Shown here: positions 58,400 to 64,000 of the stretch, one piece after another
Numbering within the stretch: position 1 is the stretch's first letter
How the letters are laid out: each line of letters begins with the position of its first letter
Assembly (NCBI RefSeq): GCF_964019385.1
Contig: NC_088643.1
Coordinates: 9,539,554-9,603,553 of the forward strand
Length of the DNA stretch: 64,000 nucleotides
Source: Sycon ciliatum
Lineage: Eukaryota; Porifera; Calcarea; Leucosolenida; Sycettidae
Direction: 5' to 3'
Notes under the pieces: model-generated
What the model saw: only the letters and a program-made list of their open reading frames with translations
The model's database searches: none
What the model was told of the DNA's origin: nothing
Made by a program: the position numbers and the translations under genes

Positions 58400-61300
58400 G
58401 CACAACGGTGCAATCCTCAGACTTGATCATTGCACGGTTGTGCACGAAACTCTTGAGTTACAACCACAGAGCCTTTCTGTACACTGTTTCACTGCTCTAC
58501 CCTCTGCCTCCACGGCATAATATCGAGCATTCTTTGCACACTAGGTGCATCCCTCGTGTCGTGTATGCATCGGGGAGTGGTATGATGTTAACCTGCTCCC
58601 TGGAACAACATCGTGTATACTGTACATGTCAGACAGAATGAAGAGCAACAATTCCAGCAATCATACTGCAGTCATACGACAGTAGAATCGCGCGCCCAAG
58701 AACGTTGTTTCCAAGGAGTTAGCCTGGGGCGTTTTTGCTTTGTCAGCAATCTGGCTGCGTTCTTATAGCACATTCTAAGAAACTATCCGTCCTGGATCAT
58801 ATGTATCCCATAAGCTACCAGAAAACCAACACCGCCGTTCTTAGCTTTAGACTGTGGCGCTCTTAGAATTTCAGGCTGGACGTTCTTGGGCTCCACGTTC
58901 TTCAGTATCTAGTCTACAGGTATGAATGATGATTGTACCGGTATGCAATGCCACAATCCCTACACGTGCACCGTAGTCAGTATTCTTGTGCTATCCAGAC
59001 TCTGCGACTGGGTATACAGAGCGCGTGTGCCGAAACGAGGTACAATTTCCATAATGTACATATGCACATGCATTGCTCATACACAGCAATGTGAACCAAG
59101 TCGGCCTGGCCTGTAGCTAGATACATGTAGCTGTTCATCGTACTCTTGCTGTTTGCATAAGCCATTACATGATTTAAGAGTACTAGCAGATCAGATGGCT
59201 TACAAGATGAGTACTTGCAAGGCTATTACAATTTACAAACAAGCCAAGCTGAGAGCAGATTCAATAACTGGAACTGCGTAATTGAATTACGTCGGCGGTC
59301 TTCAGCGCTAATGGCATTTGCTTCCTGGGAACTGCTGCCTTTTGTTTTGGAGTTAGTGTGATTGTGGGGATTTGTGGCAGCGGCTTTCATCTACATGTAC
59401 ATGTGTGTGACCGGTCTAGCCATCAGCCCAGAGTCAACCCATACATGTACCACTAATCACTCTCAGCATGCAAGCGCGGGTGTAGGAAGATTAATTAAAG
59501 CTGTCCATGTTTTTGTTGCAATGCTACATGATTTTTGAATCCGGACAGCACTATAAAGTCAAGCCAAGAATGTTGAATTTCCAATGTATAAATTAATGCA
59601 TCCTTCATCCCCCCGGAACGAAAAGCTATTGACAGAACTCCAACAATATCCGCTTTCCTGGGGCAATGCCACTGTGCCCCAGTGCTACAAGGTATACATG
59701 TACATGACTGTAAGTGTTGATGGTTCTGCACTCAGATAACCACACAGGTCGAAGCAGCGAAACATGAGACCAGACGGGGTGTGTGAGGGATTCGAATTTG
59801 AGCTTGTGGCGGGGTGGTAGGGGGTGAAGTCCTACTCCAGTCAATCCCACATTGAACAAAAATCTTGTATAGGTTTACACTTCTCCGCTACTCCGCGCCA
59901 AGGACGTGCATCCAAATACTAATACAATCATAATTATACATGTACTTGTAGTCATGTACATGTACAATCCATCACTGCTGAGTAATCCAGACTGTTGTTC
60001 GTGCGCTTTCGCACGAACAACGACAGGTGCATTTATCGAAGCCTCCCACAAGCATGTACATGTACATGTACCAATTGTTATTTTATTGTATTTTTTTGTA
60101 TGTATTGCGAGTGGCAAGCAGATCAGGCAAATTGCTTGTTGACAATGGCATCGCTGTAGAGACGGGAATGTAAAGGAGAAGAGAGGGGAGGGAGCGACCG
60201 GGGCGTACAAGCCTGTAATGAGGATATCCGTGGAGGGGAGCATTGGAGGCCCCGGAGTCTTCGTATCAATGTTTAACCGGAGACGTTACATGTACATGTA
60301 CACGTACGTGTCGTCGGATCTGATAGAAGAAAAGATTCCAATCCAACAAAATTAAATATTAATCGTTTCCTTAAAATTATGGCACGTATGCAAAATCCCC
60401 ATACTATTCAAGTCATCACGTGGCTGAACTACGGTCATGGCATGCAGCAAGTGAGGAACATGACTCTGACGACCTCCTACAGGCTACAGTCATGGAACTC
60501 GTGATAATGACCATGAAGAGTCTGAGTGGTGCACTTCATGCTGACTTGATAACGGCCAGTGAATGGACAGGCGAAAGGGTGGCGGAGTCTTGAGTAGGTC
60601 AACCCTGCAGCGTTTCCCTGATTGCGTCCCGAACAAGTTCAGAACGGCCGCTCTCGACGCGTACGTGATATTTACCGCCGAAGCTCTGGCTAACTAGTGC
60701 AGACCTCTTGGGGTAACAATGCAGAACTCCGTAATTGCATCCGGTGAGGCGCATCTGCTGCAATGTCCAGCCACTCACTATTCTCACGCTGAGCGCTGGC
60801 GCTCCGTCCTCAAGACGCCCACCCGCACCACTGCTCGAGAGGTTCTAGCTCTGCGGGATACAGGCAGTCGCGCAGCTGCAGTACGACACCATTATGTGCT
60901 AGTAAAGTGCTACTGCACTGCTGGTCTGAGATATTAGAATGCCCTGCAAATACAGAAGAACATGCACGCAACCTCTAGTCTGGACAGCTAGCTGTTTGGA
61001 CCATCCGTCTCATCAGCGATAAAATTAATAGACTGGATTTTGAAACTCTGATACTTTGTTCTGCAACGATAGAGTTTGCGTTTCAATTCTTGCAAATTAC
61101 ATTGTATTGAGTGAGGTAGATGTACGAACTGGGGAACGTGATTCCACAGGGTGCCAATCCGGTATAAAAATAGAGATGAGAGGGATCTTAGGAAACGGTG
61201 TGCTCCCTGAGAGGGATTTGCCATTATTATTGAACATTGCTGCAACTGATACACGCCGCAAGTCTGGTAGATCGGGCAGCAACACAGTTGTGGTGCATGG

Positions 61301-64000
61301 TACATCTACTTGTACACACGGAACAGAACTACAAGGACAATCAAGGCTTGTTTGCTGCTACTTCAACTTCAAGTTTCATGCTCTCGCAATCATCAGGCAA
61401 CAGCTTCTTGTAGTTGTACATGTAAATGTGCATAAAATTTTACCATTATCATGTAGCGACGTCACACATAATGGTCCAGTGCCAGCGAGTTAAGAGGTGA
61501 TACTTATGCAATTATTGGTCACTTTACCGCTCGTTTTCTGTTGATCGAGACAGTTGATATAATGTGGCCTGGGTACAACATTACATGTACATGTAGTTCA
61601 ATCTTTCCATGTCCCTTTGCGAAGGTAAACGCTCTATTGCCAGTATTGGAAGTTCGGTGAAAGTTCAGGCTACATTAGATTCCTGCAATACAGAAGCGGA
61701 TAAGTCGATCCAATTCAGTGACTCTCCCTCTCACTGCCGTGGAGTTTACTGTCATTGTACTTGCTGCAACCGTGTGGGGCCTAAGTAACGCAGTTAACGG
61801 ATTGGACGACTATTACTCGGCAACTGACTGTGACTCTCACCATTTGGAGTATGCGTGTTTTACATTAGCTCCAACTGTTCTGCAGTTGAAGTTCTTTTCA
61901 TATAAATACCTTCAAGTATTGTGATTTGAGACGGGTTTTCAAACTTCTCGGCATCACCCACCGACAGACACAGGAACGCATGGGCACACCTACATGTACA
62001 ATACATGTACAAACGTTCAAGCCTCTGGGCCTGGCACAAGCCACTGTCATTGGCACAGGCAAAAAACTGGACTAGCCCCTTGGGCCAGTGAGGGCATGAA
62101 TAGTCATCGAACGGAGCGTATAAGCAACCAGTATCTGGGCGTCAGGCAAGAATCCCTTTCAGATCTGATTGTTTGTTCGACATCTGGCCGAAACCGATAC
62201 TGGCACCGGGTAATTGTTGCTTGCAATGGGCACATAGTAGTAGTACATGTGGGTATTGGGTTATATAATACCATGTACATGTACATGTACATGCTAGTAC
62301 ATACATGTAGGCATCATGTGGGTAGGTGGAGTACCAGTACTGGCTGGAACAAGCGCGTTGTTTAGGATACCGAGTGGACCTAGTTATACATGTACATTTG
62401 TATGTACATGTACATGTACTATGATGTAGCCCCAATCAGCAGATGAATGCATTTTGGTGACCATGAAACTCTCAGCTCAGTGGAAATATTCAAATATTAA
62501 TTACTGAATGTCGAAATAATGAGTGTCGCAATAACAGTACTAAAATAGATAGCTCCCTGCAGTGACTGTTTACGTGTAGTGTACACACACGATAATCATC
62601 GCCCGGTGCATGCTGCTTCACTCTTCGCTGGGTGATGGATCCATCTGCATAATTATCTAGAAGACCCTTGACTAGTGGTTAGAGCGTGGGTGATTGCGGC
62701 ACCTCTGCCAGTCTGCCTCCCCCTGCTCCTCCTACTTTGCGGTCTGTGGTGGTGAGGAGCAACCGTGGCAGGCGACTTATCACGCCGGAATCAGAGCCAG
62801 CTCCAACATTGAAGCTACATGTACTTTCAAATTCAACGGAAGCATCAGCAGCCACGGGAACGACAACAACAACAACTAATCAAGTTTTAGTCTTTCCAAA
62901 TTCAGCCACTCCCTGTATTATCCTTGATGAGAAGGGAACGAAAACGTTCGATAACTTATGAGAAGTGCTTTGTAGACTGGATGTGTAAAATTGCGTGAAT
63001 GCTTGTGAACCTACATGTACCTTCATTTGGAAATTGTTATCAGCCTCCGACCTCCTTTTTCTTCTACATGGCTTTTGCACAACGGTAATTTTTGCCCGCA
63101 AAAGAGGCTTAAAAAAGCAATTCCCAAAGGGTTTTGTACGAAAACGTGTTCGAATCATAATGTATCCATGGTTCTTTCTTCCCAATGTATTTCTCCTTTC
63201 CTTTTAGATTGTTGTCGCATCGTCTTCATTGCTTGACATTGTTTTATAAAGTAATCAGAATGTCACTTCAGCTCGTCCTCCTTGTTGCAACAAATACAAT
63301 GCCCTTCATACAGCACTGTTTCGACCACTACGGTCTCATCAGTGTAGGTTGAGGATAACGAATAGCTAGAATAAATTTGAAAGCACAGTTTTACACATAG
63401 AATGAAAATGAAGAAGTGCGATCCCGCGCTTTGAGGTAATAGAGGTCGGCCAGAGTGCGCATGTGGTGGAGGTCGAATTGCTGCATTATTAATATTGCTA
63501 GTTTACTATGAGCTTATGTGCACATAGTAAAAGACAGCTTTCTTTTGTCTGGCGCTGTGCGAATGGACATCGTTCTCCTCTGCTGACTGATGTATTCCTG
63601 CCTTTGGACAATCAGATGCGAGGTGGCCAATCCAACCTCCTAGGCTAAAGTTTCTCCGTCGCCGTTCAGCGATCGGTACCCACACAGTGAGCTTCAACGG
63701 TGTGGTCCTCTGGACCGCACTTCGCAATCCAGCTTCTCTGATGTACCAGCCATTATCTATCAGCATCACGTCTCATTTTTCCCCGAGATGTTTTGATGCA
63801 TAGTGATTATGACGCTCATCATTCGCTCCCTTGTCATTTTAGCGAATTCAAGTAAAGAAAACAACAACACAACAACATCATAATTATCTAGTATTATTGT
63901 CTCAATCGTCCTTGTCGTTGCATACTGTGCAGCCTGAACCATAACGGATGTTGTCATACATGTACTTCCTTTCGCCACGGCGGGCTTTTGTAGGTCTTGT
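58400..64000. other. region without a recognisable gene
   Basis: Short ORFs only. One at 62686-62961 encodes a Pro/Thr-rich 91-codon segment with a (CAACAA)-derived Thr run. A tRNA D-arm-like CTAGTGGTTAGAGCGTGGG sits at about 62671 without a B box. Confidence 0.4.
59994..60021. repeat. 12-bp perfect hairpin
   Basis: GTTGTTCGTGCG and its complement with a four-base loop CTTT. No T run follows, so it is not a simple terminator. Confidence 0.85.

Overview
The window is metazoan nuclear DNA, most likely from a marine invertebrate. The signs are multi-exon genes with GT-AG introns, EMI and EGF domains, a eukaryotic tRNA-Gly gene, abundant microsatellites, tRNA-derived SINEs, fold-back MITEs, LINE and Ty3/gypsy remnants and many ACATGTACATGT-type palindromes. 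Phylum cannot be fixed from the sequence alone.

Two related receptor or matrix genes dominate the first 40 kb and point towards each other. On the + strand, 18 exons from 691 to 21271 join in consistent phase. They encode about 20 EGF-like repeats, one transmembrane helix and a cytoplasmic tail with a 14-residue tyrosine repeat. This is a MEGF10/CED-1/Draper-type engulfment-receptor architecture whose N-terminus lies beyond the window. On the - strand, exons from about 40266 down to 27359 encode the C-terminal half of an EMI domain, seven EGF repeats (six of them on nearly identical 96-nt exons), three calcium-binding EGFs and a short coiled coil. That layout resembles EGFL7/EGFL8-type secreted proteins. 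Its last exons were not found.

Introns of both genes are crowded with mobile DNA. These include a broken Mutator-like transposase (1.83-3.0 kb), one SINE family in five copies, fold-back MITEs of several families, a pogo-like MITE, and a hAT-like MITE at 34.5-35.0 kb whose 8-bp target duplication overlaps a splice donor. A tRNA-Gly(GCC) gene lies antisense in an intron of the + strand gene.

From 21.3 to 27.3 kb there are microsatellites, a LINE reverse-transcriptase fragment and a degenerate cysteine-rich ORF. From 38 to 49 kb there are long (TTG)n and (CT)n tracts, a decayed Ty3/gypsy pol, LINE remnants, tandem and fold-back repeats, and two inverted copies of an unrecognised acidic element. 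From 49 to 64 kb I see no gene I can name, only palindromes, tandem repeats and weak ORFs. Exon joins are read by eye from splice sites, reading phase and homology; no transcript data were available.
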